Source: Actinobacteria bacterium OV320 (GTDB lineage: Bacteria; Actinomycetota; Actinomycetes; Streptomycetales; Streptomycetaceae). Taken from it: a DNA stretch of 64,000 nucleotides. Shown here piece after piece: positions 25,903 to 34,079 of the stretch. The stretch's first letter is position 1. Each line of letters begins with the position of its first letter. Below the pieces are notes generated by a model, which did not search any database, was not told the origin of the DNA, and worked only from the letters and a program-made list of their open reading frames with translations. The DNA is taken from contig LJCX01000031.1 in NCBI GenBank assembly GCA_001298545.1, forward strand, positions 558,001 to 622,000, written 5' to 3'. The position numbers and the translations under genes are program-made.

Positions 25903-26262
25903 TCAGCAGCTGCACAGGCAGAACGGGTGCCCGGCCGGATCCGCGTACACACGCCAGCCGCGCGAGCGGTCCTCCGCGTCCAGCGGCTTCGCGCCCAGCG
26001 CCAGCACGCCCCGCTCGGCCGCGTCCAGGTCGTCGACGGTCAGGTCCAGATGGAACTGCTGCGAGTGCTCGGGCGCGGGCCACGCGGGCGGTACGAACCC
26101 GGCGGCGGCCTGGAAGGCCAGCGACTGACCACCGGGCACCTTCACGTCGACCCAGTCCCCCTCGCCCTCGACGGTGCCGCCCAGCACCTCGGCGTAGAAA
26201 CCGGCCAGTGCGCCCGGGTCGGGACAGTCCAGAACGACGACACCCAGCTTGGCGAGAGCCAT
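25903..26262 (-). CDS. VOC-family protein, copy 2
   Basis: A 119-residue VOC-fold protein, paralogous to its downstream neighbour: VVVLDCPDPGALAGFYAEVLG, QQFHLDLTVDDLDAAE, VLALGAKPLDAED and VYADPAGHPFCLC. AGGAGGAAGTC precedes the ATG at 26262. It is divergent from the CGNR regulator gene with a 93-base gap, and the two VOC genes probably form one transcript. The specific substrate cannot be inferred. Confidence 0.88.
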   Translation of the reverse strand: MALAKLGVVVLDCPDPGALAGFYAEVLGGTVEGEGDWVDVKVPGGQSLAFQAAAGFVPPAWPAPEHSQQFHLDLTVDDLDAAERGVLALGAKPLDAEDRSRGWRVYADPAGHPFCLCSC

Positions 26263-26355
26263 GACTTCCTCCTGGCGATCGGACGGGTTACCCCTAGAGC
26301 CGGGTAACCAGTAACGGTTACTGCATGCTCCCCCATTGGCGGTAACGTCGCAAGC

Positions 26356-26919
26356 ATGAATGACCGATCGGCGGCACCCGGGAGCCTGGCCCTGGTCGAG
26401 TCCCTGGTGAACACGCTGGACCTCGAGTCGGGCGCGGACGCGCTGGACACGGCGGAGGGCCGGGCCCGATTCGGGCTGCCGGAAAACCCCGAGAACCCCG
26501 GGAACCCGGAAAACCCGGAGAGTGCCGACGGCGCCGGGGATGCCGGGGACGAGGTGGCGCGCGCCCGAGAGCTGCGCGAGTCGCTGCGCGCGGCCCTGCT
26601 GGCCCACGCGGGCCATCCGCCGCACCGCGAGGTGACCCCGCTGGGCGAGCTGCTCGCGTCGGCGCCCCTGCTGGTGACGATCGACGAGCACGACGGCTCC
26701 GCCCGGCTGGCCGCCGCCGGCGCTGCCTCGCTGCTCTCCCGTACGGCCGCCGCGGTGGCGGAGGCGCTGATCGCGGGCACCTGGACCCGGCTGAAGGCCT
26801 GCGAGGCCGTCACCTGCCACTGGGCGTACTACGACCGCAGTCCGGCGGGCCGCGGGCGCTGGTGCTCGATGCAGGTGTGCGGGGCGCGCGCGAAGATGCG
26901 CCGGTACCGGGCGAAGTAG
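26356..26919 (+). CDS. CGNR zinc-finger protein (ABATE domain, probable transcriptional regulator)
   Basis: A 187-residue protein. The N-terminal part (SLALVESLVNTLDLESGADAL) matches the ABATE domain and the C-terminus is a CGNR-type zinc finger: CEAVTCHWAYYDRSPAGRGR, then WCSMQVCGARAKMRRYR, with the Cys pairs C-x4-C and C-x4-C. These are thought to be stress-linked regulators. A short region of Asn/Pro/Glu repeats (ENPENPGNPENPE) near 44-56 is peculiar. It is divergent from the VOC gene pair, suggesting it may regulate them. A 31-base stretch of this gene (26622-26652) recurs inverted at 45954-45984. Confidence 0.87.
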   Translation: MNDRSAAPGSLALVESLVNTLDLESGADALDTAEGRARFGLPENPENPGNPENPESADGAGDAGDEVARARELRESLRAALLAHAGHPPHREVTPLGELLASAPLLVTIDEHDGSARLAAAGAASLLSRTAAAVAEALIAGTWTRLKACEAVTCHWAYYDRSPAGRGRWCSMQVCGARAKMRRYRAK

Positions 26920-26961
26920 TTCACCGGCCGGGGCACGGGCCGGTGGTGCAGAATGCAGCAA

Positions 26962-27002
26962 GACGCCGGTTCGGCCGACTGAGCCTCGGCCGAACCGGCG
27001 TC
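26962..27002. terminator. Bidirectional terminator hairpin
   Basis: Perfect 17-base stem (26962-26978 with 26986-27002) and 7-base loop, centred between the convergent CGNR and UDP-glucose dehydrogenase genes. Confidence 0.85.
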
Positions 27003-27060
27003 GCTCCGTAGGCCTCTGCCCGCGCCTCGCGTGGGGCGGTGCCCGCGCTTGGTCCCGCGC

Positions 27061-28404
27061 CTATGCGGTCGGGCGGCCCATCGCCCGGTACGTCCATCCG
27101 GCCTTGCGCCACAGGACCGGGTCGAGTGCGTTGCGTCCGTCGAGGATCAGCCGGGTCGTCGCGACCTCCGCGAGCTGCGCCGGGTCGAGCTCGCGGAACT
27201 CCCGCCACTCGGTGAGGTGCAGTACGGCGTCGGCGCCCCGGACGGCCTCCAGGGCCGAGTCCGCGTACGCGAGCGTCGGGAAGACCCGGCGGGCGTTGGC
27301 CATGCCCTTGGGGTCGTAGACCGTGACCTGCCCGCCCTGGAGATGGATCTGACCGGCGACATTGAGGGCGGGTGAGTCCCGTACGTCGTCGGAGTCGGGC
27401 TTGAACGTGGCACCGAGCACGGCGATCCGCTTGCCCAGGAAGGACCCGCCGCCCAGCGCCTGCCGGGCCAGCTCGACCATCTGGCCGCGCTGACGCATGT
27501 TGATGGAGTCGATCTCGCGCAGGAAGGTCAGCGCCTGGTCGGCACCGAGCTCACCGGCACGGGCCATGAAGGCCCGGATGTCCTTGGGCAGGCAGCCGCC
27601 GCCGAACCCGATCCCCGCCCGCAGGAACTTCTTCCCGATCCGGTCGTCGTAGCCGATGGCCTCGGCCAGCTTGGCGACATCGCCGTCGGCGGCCTCGCAC
27701 ACCTCCGCCATGGCGTTGATGAAGGAGATCTTGGTGGCGAGGAAGGAGTTCGCGGAGGTCTTCACCAGCTCGGCGGTGGGGAAGTCGGTGACCACGAACG
27801 GCGAACCCTCGCCGATCGGCGTCTCGTACACCTGCCGCAGCAGCGCCTCGGCCCGCTCGCTGCGCACCCCGACGACGATGCGGTCCGGGTGCAGGGTGTC
27901 CTGGACCGCGAAGCCCTCGCGCAGGAACTCCGGGTTCCAGGCGAGCTCGGCGTCCGCGCCGGCGGGCGCCAGCTCGGCGATCGTCCGGGCCAGCCGGTCG
28001 GCGGAACCCACCGGCACGGTGGACTTGCCGACGACGAGCGCGGGCCGTGTCAGATGCGGCGCGAGGGAGCCCATGGCGGACTCGACGTACGACATGTCGC
28101 ACGCGTACTCACCGTGCTTCTGCGGGGTGTTGACGCAGACGAAGTGGACATCGCCGAAGGCCCCCACCTCGGCCCAGTCCTGGGTGAAGCGCAGCCGCCC
28201 GCTGGATCCCTCGAACCCGGGGACGTGCCGGCGCAGCAGCTCCTCGAGCCCCGGCTCGTACATCGGGGTCTCGCCGCGTTCCAGCATCTCGATCTTCTCG
28301 CGCACGACATCGAGAGCGAGCACCTCGAAACCCAGCTCGGCCATGGCCGCGGCGTGGGTGGCGCCGAGATAGCCGGTGCCGATCACGGTGATCTTGAGGG
28401 CCAT
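27061..28404 (-). CDS. UDP-glucose/GDP-mannose 6-dehydrogenase family protein
   Basis: A 447-residue NAD-dependent nucleotide-sugar dehydrogenase that oxidises the C6 hydroxyl of UDP-glucose (or a relative) to the uronic acid, a precursor of acidic polysaccharides. N-terminal Rossmann motif KITVIGTGYLGATHAAAMAELG; the active-site block FLRAGIGFGGGCLPKDI contains the catalytic Cys; the C-terminal Rossmann domain has LGATFKPDSDDVRDSPALNVA. The ATG at 28404 with GGAG upstream is preferred to the longer frame from 28446. It stands alone, but the region contains glycosyltransferases and LCP ligases that could use its product. Confidence 0.93.
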   Translation of the reverse strand: MALKITVIGTGYLGATHAAAMAELGFEVLALDVVREKIEMLERGETPMYEPGLEELLRRHVPGFEGSSGRLRFTQDWAEVGAFGDVHFVCVNTPQKHGEYACDMSYVESAMGSLAPHLTRPALVVGKSTVPVGSADRLARTIAELAPAGADAELAWNPEFLREGFAVQDTLHPDRIVVGVRSERAEALLRQVYETPIGEGSPFVVTDFPTAELVKTSANSFLATKISFINAMAEVCEAADGDVAKLAEAIGYDDRIGKKFLRAGIGFGGGCLPKDIRAFMARAGELGADQALTFLREIDSINMRQRGQMVELARQALGGGSFLGKRIAVLGATFKPDSDDVRDSPALNVAGQIHLQGGQVTVYDPKGMANARRVFPTLAYADSALEAVRGADAVLHLTEWREFRELDPAQLAEVATTRLILDGRNALDPVLWRKAGWTYRAMGRPTA

Positions 28405-28602
28405 GAATGCTCCAGGTGGGGATGGCGTCGCTGCGCGCCCGAGCATAGTCGGGGCTTGTCGGCTCCCCTCACCGGGCAGTTGTCACAAGAAGGCACCCTG
28501 TCGCCAAACTCACGTATCACTCGGCTGGGTGGACCCCTAAAATTTGAGTTACTTAACGGTAATTAGCGTCGGTGACCGTAGCGTTTTGGAGCGTGAGACA
28601 CC

Positions 28603-29760
28603 TTGGCCGGATCGGCTGACTTCGACCTGTACCGCCCGTCCGAGGAGCACGACATGCTCCGCGACGCCATCCGCTCGCTGTCCGAGGCGAAGATCGCGCC
28701 GTACGCCGCCGCGGTGGACGAGGAGGCCCGCTTCCCGCAGGAGGCGCTGGACGCGCTGGTGGCGAGCGACCTGCACGCGGTGCACGTCCCCGAGTCGTAC
28801 GGCGGCGCGGGCGCGGACGCCCTCGCCACGGTGATCGTGATCGAGGAGGTGGCACGGGCCTGTGTGTCCTCCTCCCTCATCCCCGCGGTGAACAAGCTGG
28901 GCTCGCTGCCGGTCATCCTCTCGGGCTCCGAGGACCTGAAGAAGAAGTACCTGACGCCGCTCGCCAAGGGCGACGCGATGTTCTCGTACGCCCTCTCCGA
29001 GCCGGACGCGGGCTCGGACGCGGCCGGCATGAAGACCAAGGCGGTCCGGGACGGCGACCACTGGATCCTGAACGGCGTCAAGCGCTGGATCACCAACGCC
29101 GGCGTCTCCGAGTACTACACGGTGATGGCCGTGACGGACCCCACGAAGCGCTCGAAGGGCATCTCGGCCTTCGTCGTGGAGAAGTCCGACCCGGGTGTCT
29201 CCTTCGGCGCCCCGGAGAAGAAGCTGGGCATCAAGGGCTCCCCGACCCGCGAGGTCTATTTCGACAACGTCCGCATCCCGGCCGACCGCATGATCGGCGA
29301 GGAGGGCACGGGCTTCCTGACCGCGATGAAGACCCTGGACCACACCCGCATCACGATCGCCGCGCAGGCGCTGGGCGTCGCCCAGGGCGCCTTCGACTAC
29401 GCCAAGGGCTACGTCCAGGAGCGCAAGCAGTTCGGCAAGGCGATCGCCGACTTCCAGGGCATCCAGTTCATGCTCGCCGACATGGCCATGAAGATCGAGG
29501 CCGCCCGTCAGCTGACGTACGCGGCGGCGGCCAAGTCCGAGCGCCTGGACGCCGACCTCACCTTCCAGGGCGCGGCCGCGAAGTGCTTCGCCTCGGACGT
29601 GGCGATGGAGGTCACCACGGACGCGGTCCAGCTCCTCGGCGGCTACGGCTACACCCGGGACTACCCGGTGGAGCGCATGATGCGCGACGCGAAGATCACC
29701 CAGATCTACGAGGGCACGAACCAAGTCCAGCGCATCGTCATGGCGAGGAACCTGCCGTAA
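28603..29760 (+). CDS. Acyl-CoA dehydrogenase
   Basis: A 385-residue FAD-dependent short/medium-chain-type acyl-CoA dehydrogenase (beta-oxidation or branched-chain amino-acid breakdown). Signatures: YALSEPDAGSDAAGMKT, the FAD-binding WITNAGVSEYYTVMAV, and QLLGGYGYTRDYPVERMMRDAKI followed by QIYEGTNQVQRIVMAR, in which the Glu of YEGTN is the catalytic base position. The frame opens at a TTG (28603), giving the expected family N-terminus MAGSADFDLYRPSEEHDMLR; no ATG or GTG fits without truncating it. GGAG lies about 11 bases upstream. The 155 bases before it contain an unusually AT-rich patch (28,536-28,565) that probably holds the promoter. Confidence 0.93.
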   Translation: MAGSADFDLYRPSEEHDMLRDAIRSLSEAKIAPYAAAVDEEARFPQEALDALVASDLHAVHVPESYGGAGADALATVIVIEEVARACVSSSLIPAVNKLGSLPVILSGSEDLKKKYLTPLAKGDAMFSYALSEPDAGSDAAGMKTKAVRDGDHWILNGVKRWITNAGVSEYYTVMAVTDPTKRSKGISAFVVEKSDPGVSFGAPEKKLGIKGSPTREVYFDNVRIPADRMIGEEGTGFLTAMKTLDHTRITIAAQALGVAQGAFDYAKGYVQERKQFGKAIADFQGIQFMLADMAMKIEAARQLTYAAAAKSERLDADLTFQGAAAKCFASDVAMEVTTDAVQLLGGYGYTRDYPVERMMRDAKITQIYEGTNQVQRIVMARNLP

Positions 29761-29780
29761 CCGGTCGGCGAGCCGACGGC

Positions 29781-29813
29781 CGAAGGGCGCCCGGGAGAAC
29801 CGGGCGCCCTTCG
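29781..29813. terminator. Terminator hairpin after the acyl-CoA dehydrogenase gene
   Basis: Perfect 14-base stem (29781-29794 with 29800-29813), loop GAGAA, starting 20 bases after the stop and followed by a short T-containing stretch. Confidence 0.8.
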
Positions 29814-29830
29814 CCGCTTTCAGCCCTCCA

Positions 29831-29886
29831 CGGAGAAACGGAGAAACGGAGAAACGGGGACACGGGGACACGGGGACACGGGGACA
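29831..29886. repeat. Tandem octamer array, seven copies
   Basis: Three copies of CGGAGAAA followed directly by four copies of CGGGGACA between the dehydrogenase terminator and the convergent thioesterase gene. It is a simple purine-rich repeat prone to slippage. Confidence 0.9.
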
Positions 29887-29958
29887 AGGAGACGATGCCG
29901 GCGTGCGGTTTCTCACCGTGGAGCTGATCATGTCCGGCCGGGCGGGTAAAGCGCCCGC

Positions 29959-30519
29959 TCAGTCCTCGAAGCCCTCCGCCGCCCGCTTCTCCCGCAGTTC
30001 CATGATCGCGCGGCGCCGGGCCAGGCGGTGGGTGCGGCGGATCTGGGCCTCCTGGTGCCGCCTCCTGTCGCGTTCCGTCTCCGGGAGGACCGGGGGGACC
30101 ACGCGCGGCTTGCCGTCGGCGTCGACGGCGGCGAAGACCAGATAGGCCGAGCCGACCTGGGTGGGCGGAGCGGACTCGTTCCAGCGTTCGGCCAGGACCC
30201 GGACGCCGACCTCCATCGACGTCCGGCCGGTCCAGTTGACCTGCGCCTTCACATGGACGAGGTCACCGACGCGGACCGGCTCCAGGAACGCCATCTCGTC
30301 CATGGACGCGGTGACGGCGGGGCCGCCGGAGTGCCGCCCGGCCACCGCTCCCGCCGCGTCGTCGACGAGTTTCATGATCACGCCGCCGTGCACCGTCCCC
30401 AGCAGGTTGGTGTCGTTGTGGCTCATGATGTGGCTGAGGGTGGTGCGGGAGGCGGATGTGGGCTTGCCCGGGATGTCCGGGGTGCTGCCCGAGTCCGCCG
30501 CGGTGACCTGGTCTGTCAT
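29959..30519 (-). CDS. Hotdog-fold acyl-CoA thioesterase
   Basis: A 186-residue acyl-CoA thioesterase of the YciA/BACH type. The hotdog motif is MSHNDTNLLGTVHGGVIMKLVDDAAG, with the catalytic Asn/Asp positions, followed by FLEPVRVGDLVHVKAQVNWTG and GSAYLVFAAVD. The C-terminal 50 residues are a basic, helical extension rich in Arg. It cleaves acyl-CoA to free acid and CoA. I favour the ATG at 30519; a GTG three codons upstream (30528) is an alternative, because GGAGG lies only two bases from the ATG. It faces the acyl-CoA dehydrogenase gene, a loose functional link. Confidence 0.88.
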   Translation of the reverse strand: MTDQVTAADSGSTPDIPGKPTSASRTTLSHIMSHNDTNLLGTVHGGVIMKLVDDAAGAVAGRHSGGPAVTASMDEMAFLEPVRVGDLVHVKAQVNWTGRTSMEVGVRVLAERWNESAPPTQVGSAYLVFAAVDADGKPRVVPPVLPETERDRRRHQEAQIRRTHRLARRRAIMELREKRAAEGFED

Positions 30520-30639
30520 GTCCTCCACCTTATGCCGACGGGGACAACCCGGGACTTTGTGTCAGCTTGGCAACAGCGGGGCCCTGATTCTCCGACGGCC
30601 CTTGTACGGCACACAGCCCTGCCCTGCACACTGGTCCGC

Positions 30640-31920
30640 ATGAACGATTGGCCCGAGGGATGGTCCGACAGTGACCGCGGCAACCGGTACGGCGGCGGCA
30701 GCGCGAACGCGCAGCCCGAGAGCCCGCGTGTCATGCGGCAGGTCCGCCGCGGCCCGGCCGCGCCGCCGCAGGGCGCCGGAGTCCCGCCGCAGCCGTCGTA
30801 CGTCAACGGCCAGGGATACGGCGACTACACGAACGCCCAGAACACCGGATACGACAGCGGCTACAGCTCGGGCGAGGTCTACGGGGGCGGTGGCGACCCC
30901 GGCGGTCCGGGAGGCCTCGGCACCCGCGCTCCGCGTCCCGCGCCGAACTGGCGCCGCCGCATCAAGTGGACGGCGATCACCGTCCTGACCGTGCTGGTCG
31001 TGACGTCGGTGGGCACCTACTTCTGGGCCGACGGCAAGCTGAACCGCGAGGTCGACCTGTCGAAGGTCATCGACCGGCCCGAGGCGGGCGAGGGCACGAA
31101 CTACCTGATCGTCGGCTCCGACAGCCGTGAGGGCATGTCCGCCGAGGAGAAGAAGGAACTGCACACCGGTTCCGCCGAGGGCAAGCGCACGGACTCGATG
31201 ATGATCCTGCACACCGGCTCCAACGGCGACACGCTGATCTCGCTCCCGCGCGACTCCGACGTGGAGATCCCGACGTTCGTCGGCTCCGAGTCCGGCAAGA
31301 CCTACAAGGGCACCGGCCGGCACGTGAAGCTGAACGCCGCCTACGCCGAGGACGGGCCCGAGCTGCTGGTCCGCACGGTCGAGTTCAACACCGGCCTGCG
31401 CATCGACCACTACGTGGAGATCGGCTTCGCCGGCTTCGCGAACATCGTGGACTCGGTCGGCGGCGTCGAGATCGACATCCCGCAGGACATCAAGGACACC
31501 AAGTCGGGCGCCGACTTCAAGAAGGGCAAGCAGACCCTGAACGGCGAGGAGGCCCTCGCGTTCGTCCGCACCCGGTACGCGCTCGCGGGCTCCGACCTGG
31601 ACCGTACGAAGAACCAGCAGAAGTTCCTCGCGGCCCTCGCCAACCAGGTGGCCACCCCGGGCACGGTCCTCAACCCGTTCAAGCTCTACCCGACCATGAG
31701 CGCGGGCCTGGACACCCTGATCGTCGACAAGGACATGGGCCTGTACGACCTGGGGTCGATGTTCTTCGCGATGAAGGGCGTCAACAGCGGTGACGGCAAG
31801 TCGATGAACATGCCCATCTCCGGTTCCACCGGCGGCAACCTCGTCTGGGACAAGGCGAAGGTGAAGACGCTGGTCAGCCAGCTGAAGAACGACGAGAAGG
31901 TCACCGTCTCGGGCAACTGA
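30640..31920 (+). CDS. LytR-CpsA-Psr (LCP) family protein 1
   Basis: A 426-residue single-pass membrane protein. A 100-residue Gly/Tyr/Asn-rich cytoplasmic tail precedes the membrane helix (about 108-128). The extracytoplasmic LCP domain has the phosphate- and metal-binding motifs YLIVGSDSREG, KRTDSMMILHT, LISLPRDSDV, KLNAAYAEDG and EALAFVRTRYALAGSDLDR. LCP enzymes transfer undecaprenyl-linked glycopolymers to peptidoglycan. There is no C-terminal LytR_C domain, unlike its neighbours. No good ribosome site precedes the ATG at 30640. The 120 bases to the divergent thioesterase gene hold the promoter. Confidence 0.92.
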   Translation: MNDWPEGWSDSDRGNRYGGGSANAQPESPRVMRQVRRGPAAPPQGAGVPPQPSYVNGQGYGDYTNAQNTGYDSGYSSGEVYGGGGDPGGPGGLGTRAPRPAPNWRRRIKWTAITVLTVLVVTSVGTYFWADGKLNREVDLSKVIDRPEAGEGTNYLIVGSDSREGMSAEEKKELHTGSAEGKRTDSMMILHTGSNGDTLISLPRDSDVEIPTFVGSESGKTYKGTGRHVKLNAAYAEDGPELLVRTVEFNTGLRIDHYVEIGFAGFANIVDSVGGVEIDIPQDIKDTKSGADFKKGKQTLNGEEALAFVRTRYALAGSDLDRTKNQQKFLAALANQVATPGTVLNPFKLYPTMSAGLDTLIVDKDMGLYDLGSMFFAMKGVNSGDGKSMNMPISGSTGGNLVWDKAKVKTLVSQLKNDEKVTVSGN

Positions 31921-31943
31921 GCCGGCCGCGCGGCGGTATCACC

Positions 31944-31970
31944 CAGGGGCACCCGCACAGGGTGCCCCTG
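31944..31970. terminator. Bidirectional terminator hairpin
   Basis: Perfect 11-base stem CAGGGGCACCC (31944-31954) with GGGTGCCCCTG (31960-31970), 5-base loop, between the convergent LCP 1 and copper-protein genes. Confidence 0.82.
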
Positions 31971-31989
31971 AGTCGTGTCCGGGCGACGG

Positions 31990-32352
31990 TCACATGGTGG
32001 CGCCCGCCATCGTGCGGCACATCTCGGCGCAGCGGCGACAGGACTCCGCGCAGCGCATCATCTGCGGATCGTCCGGCATGGCCATACACGCCTCGGCGCA
32101 CATGTCGCACGCCTTGGCGCACATCGCGCACATCTCGGCCGACATGGGCGAGCGCCGCATCATCATGTCGGCGCACATGCGGGTCGTCTCCGAGCAGTCC
32201 ATGAGCGCGCGCATGATCTGCATCTGGGCCTGGCCGCCCATCTGCATGCAGGAGCTCATGGTCTCCTCGCACATGCTGTGGCAGGACATGCACGCCTCGA
32301 CGCAGTCCTGCATCTCCTTGCTCATGGCGGTCATGGTTCCGGGCTGGGTCAT
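31990..32352 (-). CDS. Four-helix-bundle Cys/Met-rich protein (cytosolic copper-storage Csp3-like, DUF326)
   Basis: A 120-residue protein with 16 Cys and 27 Met. Cys fall in repeated C-x2-C and C-x3-C pairs on successive helices (positions 17, 21, 24, 28, 35, 53, 60, 75, 78, 82, 85, 89, 101, 105, 108, 112), the pattern of Csp copper-storage bundles that bind many Cu(I) ions in their core. There is no signal peptide, so it is cytosolic. AGGAGGAGCC precedes the ATG at 32352. No CopY/CsoR-type regulator or copper pump adjoins it. Older annotations call this family ferredoxin-like; the Csp3 assignment is by Cys pattern. Confidence 0.85.
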   Translation of the reverse strand: MTQPGTMTAMSKEMQDCVEACMSCHSMCEETMSSCMQMGGQAQMQIMRALMDCSETTRMCADMMMRRSPMSAEMCAMCAKACDMCAEACMAMPDDPQMMRCAESCRRCAEMCRTMAGATM

Positions 32353-32482
32353 GGCTCCTCCTGGGGGTGAGGGGGCCCGGCGGGCCCCGTGCGTGCCCTT
32401 CCGTCGTACGCCTCCCAGGTGCCCCGCGCCATCGGGCGGACGGCTCCGTTCCGTACGTTTCGCACCAGAAACGCACATTCGC

Positions 32483-33946
32483 CTAGGAACAGCCGACCTC
32501 GTCCCCTCGCACCACTCCCGACTCGCCCTGCTCCACCTGGGCCGCCCGCACCTTGCGGACCTTGTGGAAGTCCGTCCCCGCGATGACCTTCAGCGTGGGC
32601 CCGAGGCCCTTCACGGCCCGCAGTTCACTGCCCGGCAGGGCCGTCGCGAGCGACTTCGCGGAACGGTCCCAGCGGGGGTCGTAGGCGACGACCGTGCGCC
32701 GGGTCGAGGGGGCGGCCGCGCTGACCGGCTGCCGGGTCGTACGGAAGCCCGTCGCCGCCAGCGCCGCGTCCACCCGCCTGCCGAGTCCCGCCGTGCGGGT
32801 GCCGTTCTCGACCTGGACGTGGATCTGCTGCGGGGCCACGTCCACGCGTGCGGCTCGGTCGTCGCGCGGCCGGGCTCCCGCGGCGGCGAGGGGCTCGTCG
32901 TCGCGCAGGGCCCGGAAGAGGCGCTGCGCCTTCACGGTGTCCCACTTCAGCGTCGAGCCGAGGCCCTTCACGACGTACTGCATCTCACCGATGGGGACCG
33001 TCGTGAACTCGGAGGAGGAAGGGGAGAAGGTGCGCATCGCCCGGCCGAGGTCGAGGAGCTCGTCCGTGCCGAAGCCCCGGTCGGCCCGTACCGAGCCCAG
33101 CACCGCCCGCGTCACGTCCCGGAACCTCAGCGGGTTCAGCAGCACCCCGGAGGAGGTGGCCCGGTCCACCAGGGCCGCCAGGAAGCGCTGCTGCCGCTTC
33201 ATCCTGCCCAGGTCGGAGGAGGCGTCCGTGTGCCGGGAGCGGACGTACTGCAGGGCCTGGCCGCCCTTGAGCGTGTGCGCGCCCGGCTCCAGGTCCAGAC
33301 CCGTGTACCTGTCCTTCAGGTGCTCGGACGTGCAGATCCGCACGCCGTCCAGCACGTCCACCGTCTTCATGAAGCTGGTGAAGTCGACCTCCAGGTAGTG
33401 GTCGATCTTCACGTGGGTCATGTTCTCGACCGTGCGGACGGTGAGCTGCGGCCCGCCCTCCGCGTACGCCGAGTTGATCTTGATCGGGTGGCCGCTGTGC
33501 TCCTTGCCGGTGACCTGGTCGGTGTGCGGCGGCGTCTCGGCGTAGGAGTCGCGCGGGAGACTGACGACGCTGGCCCGCTCACGGTCCTCCGAGATGTGCA
33601 CGATCATGATCGTGTCGGTGCAGTGGCAGGGGGCCCCGCCCAGGCGGTAGCGACGGCGCTCCGTCTCCGTGATGTTGTCGCGGCCGTCGGTGCCGACCAG
33701 CAGGACGTTCATGCCGTGGCCGGCCCGCGGACGGTTCTTCATGTCCTTGAAGGGGTCGACCCGGGCGATGTCCGCGTCGAGGCCGGCGACCACCGAGTGA
33801 CCGATCCCGGCGGCGGCGAGCAGCACCACCGAGAGCGTGGTCGTCGCCCGCATGGCCCAGCGGGGGCGTCCGCGCCGTGCGGAGGGACGGGGTACACGGC
33901 GCCGCGGGTCGGGTCGACGCGGGGGCCGGGGCGGTGTGGTGGGCAT
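32483..33946 (-). CDS. LCP family protein 2 with LytR C-terminal domain
   Basis: A 487-residue membrane protein. Short Arg/Pro-rich cytoplasmic tail, helix at about 33-55, LCP domain (VLLVGTDGRDN, CTDTIMIVHISEDRERASVVSL, PRDSY, KINSAYAEGGP, ALQYVRSRHTDASSDLGR) and then a LytR_C domain near 385-470 (IHVQVENGTRTAGLG). An unusual CHC motif (GAPCHCTDT) lies beside the metal-binding loop. The ATG at 33946 follows GGAGG; longer frames lack similarity. It is divergent from the glycosyltransferase gene at 34,080. Confidence 0.91.
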   Translation of the reverse strand: MPTTPPRPPRRPDPRRRVPRPSARRGRPRWAMRATTTLSVVLLAAAGIGHSVVAGLDADIARVDPFKDMKNRPRAGHGMNVLLVGTDGRDNITETERRRYRLGGAPCHCTDTIMIVHISEDRERASVVSLPRDSYAETPPHTDQVTGKEHSGHPIKINSAYAEGGPQLTVRTVENMTHVKIDHYLEVDFTSFMKTVDVLDGVRICTSEHLKDRYTGLDLEPGAHTLKGGQALQYVRSRHTDASSDLGRMKRQQRFLAALVDRATSSGVLLNPLRFRDVTRAVLGSVRADRGFGTDELLDLGRAMRTFSPSSSEFTTVPIGEMQYVVKGLGSTLKWDTVKAQRLFRALRDDEPLAAAGARPRDDRAARVDVAPQQIHVQVENGTRTAGLGRRVDAALAATGFRTTRQPVSAAAPSTRRTVVAYDPRWDRSAKSLATALPGSELRAVKGLGPTLKVIAGTDFHKVRKVRAAQVEQGESGVVRGDEVGCS

Positions 33947-34079
33947 AACGGGGCACCTCCGGGCGGCGGCGGTGGGCGGGGGGAGCCGTTGGAACGGTAG
34001 GCCCATACGATCTGCCGACCGGTGCAGCGCACCCGGCGGGGCGGGCCGTGTCCCCCGTTCGCGGTAACGTGAGCCCCCT

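Noticed and set aside
26262..26961. Minus-strand extension of the second VOC gene to 26,961
   Set aside because: The extra 230 codons overlap the CGNR gene antisense, and a strong ribosome site marks the ATG at 26262.
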